From Candidatus Aenigmatarchaeota archaeon (lineage in GTDB: Archaea; Aenigmatarchaeota; Aenigmatarchaeia; QMZP01): DNA of 5,882 nt. The translations under genes were made by a program, and so were the position numbers. Below, in pieces: positions 1 to 5,882 of this stretch. Every line of letters starts with the position of its first letter. The stretch's first letter is position 1. Where the stretch lies: the NCBI GenBank assembly GCA_030673725.1, contig DAOVIL010000042.1:1-5882 (forward strand), written 5' to 3'. The notes beneath the pieces were generated by a model. That model worked only from the letters and a program-made list of their open reading frames with translations, was not told where the DNA came from and did not search any database.

Positions 1-1033
1 CGTATGACATTATTCTGTCTTCTATTATGTCGACCTGGTGCATTATGTCCTGCATGTATGCCGGGTACCTCAGCTTTATCCTCTTGGCAGACGGCTTGGC
101 CTCGTACCTGGCCTGCTCCAGTAGCCTTGCCATCTTCTCTGGAGTGAGGTTGAGGCCCAGTATCCTGTTGGCGTAATCGACATCAAGCTCTGTTTCCTTT
201 GGGGACATGTCAGGCGTTATGAGCTTCTTGCCGCTGGGGAGCACGACCTCCACCCCCTCTATCATGCCTCCCCTGTCAGCCAGGGCTGCGACCATCGTGT
301 TGAGGGCAGGCATCAGGAACTTGAGGGAGAAGCCCGAGCATTCCACGAAGAGGTCCCTGGTGAACCTGGTCACCTTTCCTGTGAAGTCGGAGTTTATTAT
401 CGGCGGCATGGAGAGCACCTCTTGTTTGGCATCAATGAATATCGGGTATTCCCTCTGCCCCTTCAGGAGGTGGGCGTACTCCTTTCCCTTCGGGTGCTTC
501 TCAAGGATCTGCTTTGGCGTCATCTGCCTGTCCATCTCGAGCGGTATGAACCTTATCCCTGTCGGTGTAGTGGTGGTGTACCTGATGGGGGATGTTATCT
601 TCTTCAGGTCGTACACGCCTATGGCCACTTCTTTCCTGTTCTTTCCGAATGACACTGATATCTTCTCCTGCAGCTGTATCATCTGCATGAGCGCGTCATC
701 TGTCATCTCTATCCCCCTTATGACAGCGCACACTGTCAGGGGCCTGACCTTCTGGACCTTTGAGTCTATCCTGACCTGTATCTTGGGCCTTTCCACCTTG
801 TAGATGGGAAGTCCTCCCTTCTTGTACCTGCCTGCCATCTCCCTGGCCACGCCTTCTGCTGACCAGTGGTCAGGCCTGTTGGTGTCCTTCATGTCCAGCT
901 TGAGCATCCCTGCCACGTCTGCCTCCACCTCTCCCTTCGCGAAGAGTATGCCTTCTGACTTCATCTTTTCCAGGGATACCACCTCTCCCATAAGCTGGCA
1001 GAGGTCTGGGTGGGATACGTCTATCGTTGGCAT
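1..1033 (-). CDS. pheT: Phenylalanyl-tRNA synthetase beta subunit, archaeal type (partial, C-terminus beyond left edge)
   Basis: This is the beta chain of the cytoplasmic alpha2beta2 PheRS, which with PheS attaches Phe to tRNA-Phe. The open frame gives 344 residues without a stop and then leaves the window. The archaeal family is about 550 residues, so roughly the first 60 percent is visible. The N-terminal region carries DTNRPDHWSAEGVAR (about 50-64), the family's NRPDLxSxEGxAR signature. A B3/B4-type domain follows (about 95-262), with LQEKISVSFGKNRKEVAIGV near 121-140 and VLSMPPIINS near 206-215. A B5 domain starts near 281 (LDVDYANRILGLNLTPEKM) and reaches QDIMHQVDIIEDRIMSY at the edge. 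The C-terminal catalytic-like domain is not in the window. The ATG at 1033-1031 overlaps the pheS stop (TAATG) and has a GGTGAT Shine-Dalgarno, so it is the second gene of an operon and probably translationally coupled to pheS. I see no frameshift. Identification is firm. Confidence 0.96.
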   Translation of the reverse strand, partial: MPTIDVSHPDLCQLMGEVVSLEKMKSEGILFAKGEVEADVAGMLKLDMKDTNRPDHWSAEGVAREMAGRYKKGGLPIYKVERPKIQVRIDSKVQKVRPLTVCAVIRGIEMTDDALMQMIQLQEKISVSFGKNRKEVAIGVYDLKKITSPIRYTTTTPTGIRFIPLEMDRQMTPKQILEKHPKGKEYAHLLKGQREYPIFIDAKQEVLSMPPIINSDFTGKVTRFTRDLFVECSGFSLKFLMPALNTMVAALADRGGMIEGVEVVLPSGKKLITPDMSPKETELDVDYANRILGLNLTPEKMARLLEQARYEAKPSAKRIKLRYPAYMQDIMHQVDIIEDRIMSY

Positions 1034-2277
1034 TATATCACCTTTTGCCTCCTTAGCCACTGGAGGTCCCTGCTGAACAGCTGGCGTATGTCCTTTATCC
1101 CGAGCTTGAACATCGCCAGCCTGTCGATGCCTATCCCCCAGGCTATGACAGGCTCCTTCACTCCCAACGGCTGGGTAAGCTCAGGCCTGAACAGGCCTGC
1201 TCCAGCGAACTCTATCCACCCCATCTTGGGGTGCTTGGCCGAGAGCTGGACAGAATACTCTGTGAACGGATAGTAATCAGGGAGGAACCTCACTTCCTCT
1301 GCCTCTGCTATCTCTGTGGCGAACATCTTGAGGAGGCCCAGCAGGTGCCTGAACTGCAGTTCCTTTCCTATGACAAAGCCGTCGCACTGGTTGAACTCTA
1401 CCCCATGGGTCGCGTCTATCACATCAGGCCGGAAGTTCCTTCCTATCGCGAAGTACTTGCCTGGGACCTCCACGCTGTTGGCGAGCTGCCTGGCTGAGCA
1501 TGATGTCGTGTGGGCCCTGGGCATGAGCTTCATCGCCTTTTTGGGGTCCCACTTGTATCCCCAGCCGGTCGAGCCTGTCTTCCAGCCGTTCTCATGCGCT
1601 GCCCTCACGTTGTCTGCCACTGACTTCTTGGGGAGCGAACCCTCCTTCGGGGTTGTCAGCGAATATGTCTGCGCCCAGTCCCTGGACGGATGGTTCTGCG
1701 GCTGGTACAGGGCATCGAAGTTCCAGAACTCTGTCTCTATGTAGGGGCCGGTCATCTCCTTGAAGCCCAGTTCGATGAGCTTCCTCCTGACCTGGGTCAG
1801 GAACTGGTTATACGGCTGCCTCTTCCCGGGATGGATGACACGGGACATCGCCTCCACGTTATATGGTTTTATCTTTACGCTCCGCCAATCACCTGTCTTG
1901 ATGAGCTCTGGCTTCAGTATTGTGATTTCCTTCCCCCTCAAAGCAGCGGCTTTCCTTTCAGTGGCGCTCACCACCTTTACCAGCTTCCTCTTGACAAGGA
2001 TATCAACCATCTTCTGGGGCACGGTCTTCCCGAGCAGTATCATCTTGAGCGCCTTCTCTTCAGGCGGCTTCTCTGGTGGCCTGGTCCTGGACAGCAGGCC
2101 CTTCTCGAATTTGACCCATCCCCTCTTCTTGGCCCACTGGAGCGCTATGCCGAAGTTCTCTATCTTGTCCTGGGCTGTGGTGATGTGCATGGGCTTGTCC
2201 AGCATCCTGGCTAGCCTTACCTCTGGCAATCCTTCCCTAGCGTATTTCTCTCCCTCTTTCGTGAGCATGTAACCCAT
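1033..2277 (-). CDS. pheS: Phenylalanyl-tRNA synthetase alpha subunit, archaeal type, short N-terminus
   Basis: This is the catalytic alpha chain of PheRS, a class II synthetase. It has 414 residues; archaeal homologues are usually about 470-500. Residues 3-120 hold what remains of the N-terminal winged-helix region, beginning inside the first one at LTKEGEKYAREGLPEVR. The catalytic core follows: motif 1 at about 171-200 (ETEFWNFDALYQPQNHPSRD), HTTS at 256-259, motif 2 at about 273-301 (FRPDVIDATHGVEFNQ), the Phe-pocket segment EFAGAGLFRPE at 356-366, and motif 3 at about 376-394 (GIGIDRLAMFKLG). All class II signatures are present, so it should be active. Upstream and in frame there is only a TAG at 2310-2308 with no ATG, GTG or TTG before 2277, so the start cannot be moved upstream with a standard codon. 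Met4 is an alternative start. The missing first domain may be real loss or lineage-specific shortening. It is the first gene of the pheS-pheT operon. Confidence 0.95.
   Translation of the reverse strand: MGYMLTKEGEKYAREGLPEVRLARMLDKPMHITTAQDKIENFGIALQWAKKRGWVKFEKGLLSRTRPPEKPPEEKALKMILLGKTVPQKMVDILVKRKLVKVVSATERKAAALRGKEITILKPELIKTGDWRSVKIKPYNVEAMSRVIHPGKRQPYNQFLTQVRRKLIELGFKEMTGPYIETEFWNFDALYQPQNHPSRDWAQTYSLTTPKEGSLPKKSVADNVRAAHENGWKTGSTGWGYKWDPKKAMKLMPRAHTTSCSARQLANSVEVPGKYFAIGRNFRPDVIDATHGVEFNQCDGFVIGKELQFRHLLGLLKMFATEIAEAEEVRFLPDYYPFTEYSVQLSAKHPKMGWIEFAGAGLFRPELTQPLGVKEPVIAWGIGIDRLAMFKLGIKDIRQLFSRDLQWLRRQKVI
1037..1042 (-). promoter_or_regulatory. Shine-Dalgarno site of pheT inside the end of pheS
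   Basis: GGTGAT, a canonical archaeal anti-16S match, lies 3 nt before the pheT ATG and is encoded by the last codons of pheS (gtg ata taa). An AGGAGG at 1053-1048 lies further upstream, within the PheS Arg-Arg codons. With the TAATG stop/start overlap this points to coupled translation, which suits two subunits made in equal amounts. Confidence 0.8.
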
Positions 2278-2308
2278 AACAGCCCCTATATGTTTAATTG
2301 GGATTATC

Positions 2309-2317
2309 TATATTAAA
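2309..2317 (-). promoter_or_regulatory. Putative TATA box of the pheS-pheT operon
   Basis: TTTAATATA on the minus strand is centred about 36 bp before the pheS ATG. Archaeal spacing of about 26-28 bp to the start of transcription would put the RNA 5' end near 2286 and leave a leader of about 9 nt. A weak AGGGG lies just before the ATG. It shares an 82-bp region with the promoter of the divergent methyltransferase gene. Assigned from position and AT content only. Confidence 0.5.
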
Positions 2318-2331
2318 TCCGAATGAGCCTC

Positions 2332-2338
2332 TTATAAA
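2332..2338 (+). promoter_or_regulatory. Putative TATA box of the methyltransferase gene (leaderless)
   Basis: TTATAAA is centred 25 bp upstream of the ATG at 2360, so transcription would begin at or next to that ATG. No Shine-Dalgarno is visible ahead of it, which fits a leaderless mRNA. This decides the start: the in-frame GTG at 2339 touches the TATA box and is unlikely to be used. Confidence 0.6.
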
Positions 2339-2359
2339 GTGGGACAGAGAAGAATAATT

Positions 2360-3106
2360 ATGTCAGACAACTGGTCAGAGTACTGGAAGGGCATGAAGGA
2401 CGTCAGGTTCAAGAAGGAGCCCTTCACCTTCAAGTTCTATGAGATGCTGCTCGGCAGCGATTTCAAGGGCAAGAGGGTGCTGGAGATAGGTTGCGGCACA
2501 GGCATAGACTCCATACTGATGGGTATGAAGGGGGCCAAGCTCACCTTCTTGGACAGGTCTCCAGAGGCGATGGCCCTGGTCAAGGACAACCTGGACAGGT
2601 TCGGGCTGAAGGCAGAATTCCTCCAGGAGGACTTCTTTGAGTATGATTTCAAGCCCAGGTGGGACATAGTGCACTCCAACGGCACAGCGGAGCATTTCCT
2701 GCCTCCCAAGAGGCAGGAGGCCATAGACATACACGCCAAGGCATGCGCAAAGGGCGGCAAGGTGTGCATACTCGTGCCACATGCTAAGTGCCCGCCTTAC
2801 AGGTTCGGCAAGGCTGTGTCCAGCAGGCTCGGCCTCTGGATATACGGGAAGGAGTATCCCTATACCAAGACAGAGCTTAGGGCCAGGATGGAGAAGTCTG
2901 GCCTGGATGTGGAGAAGATGCTTGGTGGTGAGGCCTTATTCTCGCTTCTCTGGGCATTCTCGCCTGTGTTTCTGGGGCTTAGCGGAAGGGCTGTCAGAAA
3001 AGGCATAGTTAAGGGCGCAGGAAGGCGCATGCTCAGGCTCAACTACAACAACAGGATAGCCAACCGGTGGGGCAGGGTAATAGGTGCTGTCGGAGTGAAG
3101 CGGTAG
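2360..3106 (+). CDS. Class I SAM-dependent methyltransferase
   Basis: A 248-residue soluble methyltransferase of the methyltransf_11/UbiE-like type. Motif I is VLEIGCGTG at 40-48. The acidic post-I residue is D65 in LTFLDRSPEA, and it would hold the ribose of SAM. Motif II is around D102 (WDIVHSNGTAEHF), where the NGTAEHF segment resembles the xxGxxEHF of this superfamily. A basic C-terminal tail follows a hydrophobic stretch at about 192-208, which could allow peripheral membrane contact. The segment WIYGKEYPYTKTEL (160-173) resembles methyltransferases found in glycan clusters, but the substrate cannot be read from the sequence. The start is set by the TATA box at 2332-2338; a GTG 21 nt upstream would add seven residues. 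It is divergent from pheS, and 31 bp separate it from the small gene at 3138, possibly one transcript. A role in methylating a sugar or lipid next to the glycosyltransferase is inference. Confidence 0.85.
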   Translation: MSDNWSEYWKGMKDVRFKKEPFTFKFYEMLLGSDFKGKRVLEIGCGTGIDSILMGMKGAKLTFLDRSPEAMALVKDNLDRFGLKAEFLQEDFFEYDFKPRWDIVHSNGTAEHFLPPKRQEAIDIHAKACAKGGKVCILVPHAKCPPYRFGKAVSSRLGLWIYGKEYPYTKTELRARMEKSGLDVEKMLGGEALFSLLWAFSPVFLGLSGRAVRKGIVKGAGRRMLRLNYNNRIANRWGRVIGAVGVKR

Positions 3107-3137
3107 CCTTAAGAAGCTTATTGTATTATCTGTCTTC

Positions 3138-3389
3138 ATGGAAGACACAGCAGTCATCGTGTTCGAGACGTGCAAGCGGAACGGGTTTGAGCATGATTAC
3201 GATAGGGGCAAGCCTGACCTGGACAGGCCCATATGTTATGATAGCAGGGTAAGAGCCCTCAACATGGAATTACCGGCTGAGAAAAGGTTGCCTGAAGTTG
3301 AGTTATGCTGGAAGAGCAGAGTTGTCAGCTTGAAAGACGAACAGAATTATTGCGCTGGATGTGAATTCCACTCAGAACGGATTGACTGA
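3138..3389 (+). CDS. Small cysteine-containing hypothetical protein
   Basis: An 83-residue protein that I do not recognise. It is hydrophilic and charged, with no membrane segment or signal peptide. It has five cysteines (C12, C33, C57, C72, C75). The last two form a YCAGC pair near the C-terminus with a nearby His (H78), a possible metal site or a redox-active CxxC. It begins 31 bp after the methyltransferase stop on the same strand and could be co-transcribed. A weak TATA-like CTTAAGAAG at 3108-3116 could instead give it its own leaderless transcript. No Shine-Dalgarno is visible. Its stop lies 2 bp from the stop of the convergent glycosyltransferase gene. Codons are less G/C-biased at the third position than in neighbouring genes. 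That the frame fills the gap between two confident genes with little overlap supports it being real, but no homology was recognised. Confidence 0.6.
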   Translation: MEDTAVIVFETCKRNGFEHDYDRGKPDLDRPICYDSRVRALNMELPAEKRLPEVELCWKSRVVSLKDEQNYCAGCEFHSERID

Positions 3390-3391
3390 TT

Positions 3392-4591
3392 CTACCAGTT
3401 GTGGAGGCAGAGTTCGTCCCTGCTGTGCCTTCTGTCACGGATCCCTGATATCAGGCCCTTTACGTAGAAGGCCATTATCAGGGGCACATACACGCAGACA
3501 TACGGTATCAGGTAGGCGATGTCCCTTGCCTTTATGCTGCTCTGCTTCTCAGGATAGGACATTATCGCAACATGGGCAAGGCTTCCTGCTGCCACGGTCG
3601 TCACGGTCGTGGCGAACATGGGGATGACTATGAAGCCCAAAAGGAGCAGGAACTCCTTCACAGAGAATGTGTAGAGTATCCAGAGGGAGATGAACGGAAT
3701 AAAGACGTTTAGTGTCTGGAACAGGAACACGCTTATGACAGCGAAGGCCAGCAGGATGTAGGGTATGAAGTAGAGCGTGAACTGGGCATTGCCCTTGTAG
3801 ATTGACCTGTGGTTGAAGAATGTGAACATGCTTCCCTTCCCCCACCTGAACCTCTGTTTTTTCAACTCTCCCACTGTCTCTGGCTGTATGGTGCTCACCA
3901 GGGCAGATGGTTCGTACTGTATGGTATAGTCCTTCTCCAGGAGCTTGGCTGCGAAGTCGGCGTCCTCCAGAAGCGTGCTTGACCAGCCCCCAAGCTTGTT
4001 GAAGGCGTCCTTCCTTATGGCTATTCCGAAGCCCCAGAAGGAAACGAGTGAGCCGAAGTACATGTGGATCTTGAAGAAGGAGTTGAGGAAGTGGTGCTCA
4101 AGGGATGCCAGCCTGGTGAGCATGTTGGTGTCGTTGTTCAGGACATTGAACTTGGGGGAGACTGCCCCTATGCCCGGCTTGGAGAACCAGGGAATTATCC
4201 TCTTCAGGCAGTTCCTGTCAGCCTTTGTGTCAGAGTCAAGGAAGAAGAGTATGTCGCCTTTCGCCCCCTTCACGGCGTCGTTCAGGGCATGGCACTTCCC
4301 CATCCTCTTGTCGTTCTGCACACATGTGACGCCCATCTGCCTGCATATGTCAGGTGTCCTGTCCTTGGAATCATTGACTACTATTATCTCTTTCTTAGGA
4401 TAGTCTATACCCTTCGCGGAGCTTATGGCTGCCCCTATGGTGGCCTCTGACTTGTATGACGGTATCAGGACCGAGACTAGCGGCAGAGTGCTGAGGCTGG
4501 ACATTGCCGGCCTTCTCAATGTGTTCTCCCAGCGCCATCCGAAAAACCAAAACATCAGCGCCAGTGCGACGAGCGAAGCTATTATCCACAT
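3392..4591 (-). CDS. Membrane family-2 glycosyltransferase (processive-synthase type)
   Basis: A 399-residue membrane enzyme expected to transfer sugars from nucleotide-sugars on the cytoplasmic face. An N-terminal membrane segment (about 2-18) precedes a GT-A domain. That domain has VSVLIPSYKSEATI (39-52), D74 in VVNDSKD, the metal-binding DSD at 119-121, WGFGIAIRKDAF (186-197), the catalytic-base region LLEDADF (207-213) and QRFRW at 246-250, equivalent to Q(Q/R)xRW. The D, DxD, ED and QxxRW set is typical of cellulose, chitin and hyaluronan synthases and related enzymes. About four hydrophobic segments follow (near 270-292, 294-310, 312-333, 357-378), then a short basic tail. There is no PilZ domain. 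The start is supported by TGAGGT 6 nt before the ATG and a TATA box further upstream. It probably contributes to exopolysaccharide or surface glycan; donor and product are unknown. It faces the small gene tail to tail and glyS head to head. Confidence 0.93.
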   Translation of the reverse strand: MWIIASLVALALMFWFFGWRWENTLRRPAMSSLSTLPLVSVLIPSYKSEATIGAAISSAKGIDYPKKEIIVVNDSKDRTPDICRQMGVTCVQNDKRMGKCHALNDAVKGAKGDILFFLDSDTKADRNCLKRIIPWFSKPGIGAVSPKFNVLNNDTNMLTRLASLEHHFLNSFFKIHMYFGSLVSFWGFGIAIRKDAFNKLGGWSSTLLEDADFAAKLLEKDYTIQYEPSALVSTIQPETVGELKKQRFRWGKGSMFTFFNHRSIYKGNAQFTLYFIPYILLAFAVISVFLFQTLNVFIPFISLWILYTFSVKEFLLLLGFIVIPMFATTVTTVAAGSLAHVAIMSYPEKQSSIKARDIAYLIPYVCVYVPLIMAFYVKGLISGIRDRRHSRDELCLHNW

Positions 4592-4597
4592 AGATTA

Positions 4598-4603
4598 ACC
4601 TCA
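4598..4603 (-). promoter_or_regulatory. Shine-Dalgarno site of the glycosyltransferase gene
   Basis: TGAGGT lies 6 nt before the ATG at 4591, a partial match to the archaeal GGAGGTGA consensus. Unlike the neighbouring glyS and methyltransferase genes, this gene therefore seems to carry a short leader. The site supports the chosen start. Confidence 0.5.
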
Positions 4604-4628
4604 CAGGAATAGTTTATTATTGGTAAGG

Positions 4629-4640
4629 TATTTATATATT
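4629..4640 (-). promoter_or_regulatory. Putative TATA box of the glycosyltransferase gene
   Basis: AATATATAAATA on the minus strand is the strongest TATA-like sequence in the window. It is centred about 44 bp before the ATG, which predicts transcription starting near 4608 and a leader of about 17 nt, enough to include the Shine-Dalgarno at 4603-4598. Confidence 0.6.
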
Positions 4641-4649
4641 TTCTGGTTT

Positions 4650-4667
4650 GAAGCTAACCGAAGCTAA
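4650..4667 (+). repeat. Tandem GAAGCTAA octamer ahead of glyS
   Basis: GAAGCTAA occurs at 4650-4657 and again at 4660-4667, a 10-bp period that places both copies on the same face of the helix. The second copy abuts and overlaps the AT-rich element assigned as the glyS TATA box, so it covers the position of the BRE. It could be an operator, a duplicated BRE, or chance. Confidence 0.45.
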
Positions 4668-4674
4668 TTAAATA
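4665..4674 (+). promoter_or_regulatory. Putative TATA box of glyS (leaderless)
   Basis: TAATTAAATA is centred about 24 bp before the glyS ATG at 4693, so the transcript would start at or near that ATG. No Shine-Dalgarno precedes the ATG, which agrees with leaderless translation. The purine-containing CCGAAGC just upstream could act as the BRE. Confidence 0.5.
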
Positions 4675-4692
4675 GAAACCGTAATAAGAATT

Positions 4693-5882
4693 ATGAAGGC
4701 TGACATACTGGACATTGCCAAGAGGAGGGGATTCTTCTGGCAGTCCAGCCTGATACATGGCGGGCTGGCAGGATTCTATGATTATGCCCATGTGGGCACG
4801 ATGCTGAAGAGGAAGTTCCAGAACACCTGGAGGGAATTCTTCATCGGCCTGGAAGACAACTACTATGAGATACAGCCATGCCAGATAATGCCTGAGGCAG
4901 TGTTCCAGGCATCAGGCCATATAGCGCACTTCACAGACCCTGTTGTGAAGTGCTCGAAGTGCGGACATGTGGAGAGGGCAGACCACATAATGGAGGATGT
5001 GCTGAAGGAGAGCTTCGAGGGCAAGAGCCCGAAGGAGATGATGGAGATAATTAGGAAGCACAACATCAAGTGCGGGAAGTGCGGGGGAAAGCTGGAGGAT
5101 GTCGGGGCATTCAACCTGCTGTTTCCGATGAGCGTGGGAGCAGGACAGAGCGCGCAGGTGGGATACCTGGCAGGGGAAACTGCACAGGGCGCTTATGTCA
5201 ACTTCAAGCTCGAGTTCGAGGCGCTGAGGCGCAGGCTTCCGTTAGGCCTGGCTGTCATAGGGAAGGCGTTCAGGAACGAGATAGCCCCAAGGAACGTTCT
5301 GATAAGGATGAGGGAGTTCACGCAGGCAGAGCTGCAGATATTCTTCGACCCTGACACAATCACAGACCATCCTGACTTCAAGTCAGTCGAGAAAAGGAAG
5401 CTTAGGGTGTTCCCTGTATCACAGAGGAAGAAGAACACTGTCCTGGAGATGACATGCAAGGACGCGGTTTCCAAGCTGAAGCTTCCCAAGCTCTACGTTT
5501 ATCACATGGCAAAGATACAGGAGTTCTACCTGGACGTCATGAAGCTGCCTGCAAAGATGTTCAGGTTCAGGCAGCTGGCTGACGAGGAGAAGGCGTTCTA
5601 TAACAAATACCATTGGGACATAGAGCTCAACCTGGAGAGCGTCGGCGGATGGAAGGAAGTGGCAGGGATACACTACAGGACAGACCATGACCTGAAGGGT
5701 CATGAGAAGGTCTCGGGCCAGAAGCAGTCTGTCAACATAGACGGGAAGGGCTTTGTCCCGCATGTATTGGAGCTGAGCTTCGGTGTGGACAGGAACGTGT
5801 ACGCTTTGCTGGAGCTCGCTTACACAGAAGAGAAGGAGAGGGCTGTGCTGAAGTTCCCGAGAAGGGTGTCACCGTATGACGC
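4693..5882 (+). CDS. glyS: Glycyl-tRNA synthetase, archaeal/eukaryotic alpha2 type (partial, C-terminus beyond right edge)
   Basis: A cytoplasmic class II synthetase that attaches Gly to tRNA-Gly. The first 396 residues are visible before the frame leaves the window. The N-terminus (RRGFFWQSSLIHGGLAGFYD, 11-30) matches the usual family start, so the ATG at 4693 is well placed. The motif 1 region includes NTWREFFI (44-51). Two CxxC pairs (C87/C90 in VKCSKCG, C127/C130 in IKCGKCG) form a likely zinc ribbon, as in archaeal relatives. ETAQGAYVNFK (162-172) is the glycine-site segment, with the conserved Glu at 162, but the usual preceding Arg-Pro is Ala-Gly here. Motif 2 is FRNEIAPRN then RMREFTQAE (193-213). 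GGWKEVAGIHYRTDHDL (318-334) and motif 3, VLELSFGVDR (358-367), complete the site. The anticodon-binding domain should follow beyond the edge. It is divergent from the glycosyltransferase gene. Identification is firm. Confidence 0.96.
   Translation, partial: MKADILDIAKRRGFFWQSSLIHGGLAGFYDYAHVGTMLKRKFQNTWREFFIGLEDNYYEIQPCQIMPEAVFQASGHIAHFTDPVVKCSKCGHVERADHIMEDVLKESFEGKSPKEMMEIIRKHNIKCGKCGGKLEDVGAFNLLFPMSVGAGQSAQVGYLAGETAQGAYVNFKLEFEALRRRLPLGLAVIGKAFRNEIAPRNVLIRMREFTQAELQIFFDPDTITDHPDFKSVEKRKLRVFPVSQRKKNTVLEMTCKDAVSKLKLPKLYVYHMAKIQEFYLDVMKLPAKMFRFRQLADEEKAFYNKYHWDIELNLESVGGWKEVAGIHYRTDHDLKGHEKVSGQKQSVNIDGKGFVPHVLELSFGVDRNVYALLELAYTEEKERAVLKFPRRVSPYD

Noticed and set aside
207..803. A 198-codon open frame on the plus strand.
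   Set aside because: It lies wholly antisense to pheT, whose translation shows clear family motifs. The frame stays open because of the G/C-rich third positions of the real gene, and its own translation resembles no protein.
1690..2272. Overlapping plus-strand frames of 170-174 codons.
   Set aside because: Both are antisense to the N-terminal half of pheS, have no recognisable domains or promoter, and compete with a confident gene.
2339..2359. Upstream GTG start for the methyltransferase adding seven residues.
   Set aside because: The GTG touches the TTATAAA box, so it would not be in the transcript. The ATG at 2360 fits a leaderless start.
2375..2782. Minus-strand frame of 135 codons that might have held the missing PheS N-terminus.
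   Set aside because: Its translation is Leu- and Glu-rich with no winged-helix resemblance, it is antisense to the methyltransferase catalytic core, and it is separated from pheS by stops and a promoter.
3592..3612. Short tandem and inverted repeat, CCACGGTCGTCACGGTCGTGG.
   Set aside because: It falls inside the glycosyltransferase gene and encodes a Thr-Thr-Val repeat in a membrane segment. Its size and position are explained by coding.
1..5882. tRNA or other RNA genes, CRISPR repeats, insertion sequence ends, attachment sites.
   Set aside because: None was seen. Coding genes fill nearly the whole window, and the two larger intergenic gaps of about 80 and 100 bp are explained by divergent promoters.

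Overview
The window looks archaeal. The evidence is the archaeal/eukaryotic-type architecture of both PheRS subunits, an alpha2-type glycyl-tRNA synthetase with a CxxC...CxxC insert, TATA-like boxes about 25-30 bp ahead of start codons that lack Shine-Dalgarno sequences (leaderless style), and a GGTGAT Shine-Dalgarno at the internal operon gene. Codon use favours AGG for Arg, ATA for Ile and G/C at third positions. A euryarchaeal or DPANN lineage is plausible, but the sequence alone does not fix the taxon.

Layout. Positions 1-2277 (minus strand) hold a pheS-pheT operon. pheS is complete as an open frame but appears to lack its first winged-helix domain, and its stop overlaps the pheT start (TAATG). 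pheT runs off the left edge. Positions 2278-2359 are a divergent promoter region. Position 2360 begins a plus-strand pair: a class I SAM-dependent methyltransferase, then after 31 bp an unrecognised 83-residue cysteine-containing protein. A membrane family-2 glycosyltransferase on the minus strand (3392-4591) converges on that small gene with only 2 bp between the stop codons. Positions 4592-4692 are a second divergent promoter region. It serves the glycosyltransferase and, on the plus strand, glyS, which runs off the right edge.

How the genes relate. Two housekeeping aminoacyl-tRNA synthetase loci charge Phe and Gly for translation. They flank a small island with a membrane glycosyltransferase and a methyltransferase, which could take part in making or modifying a surface glycan; that link is inferred from context. 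There are no RNA genes, mobile elements, CRISPR arrays or gene-free stretches over about 100 bp. I found no clear new multi-gene system. The points most worth a second look are the shortened PheS N-terminus, the altered RPETAQG motif in GlyRS and the small cysteine-containing protein.
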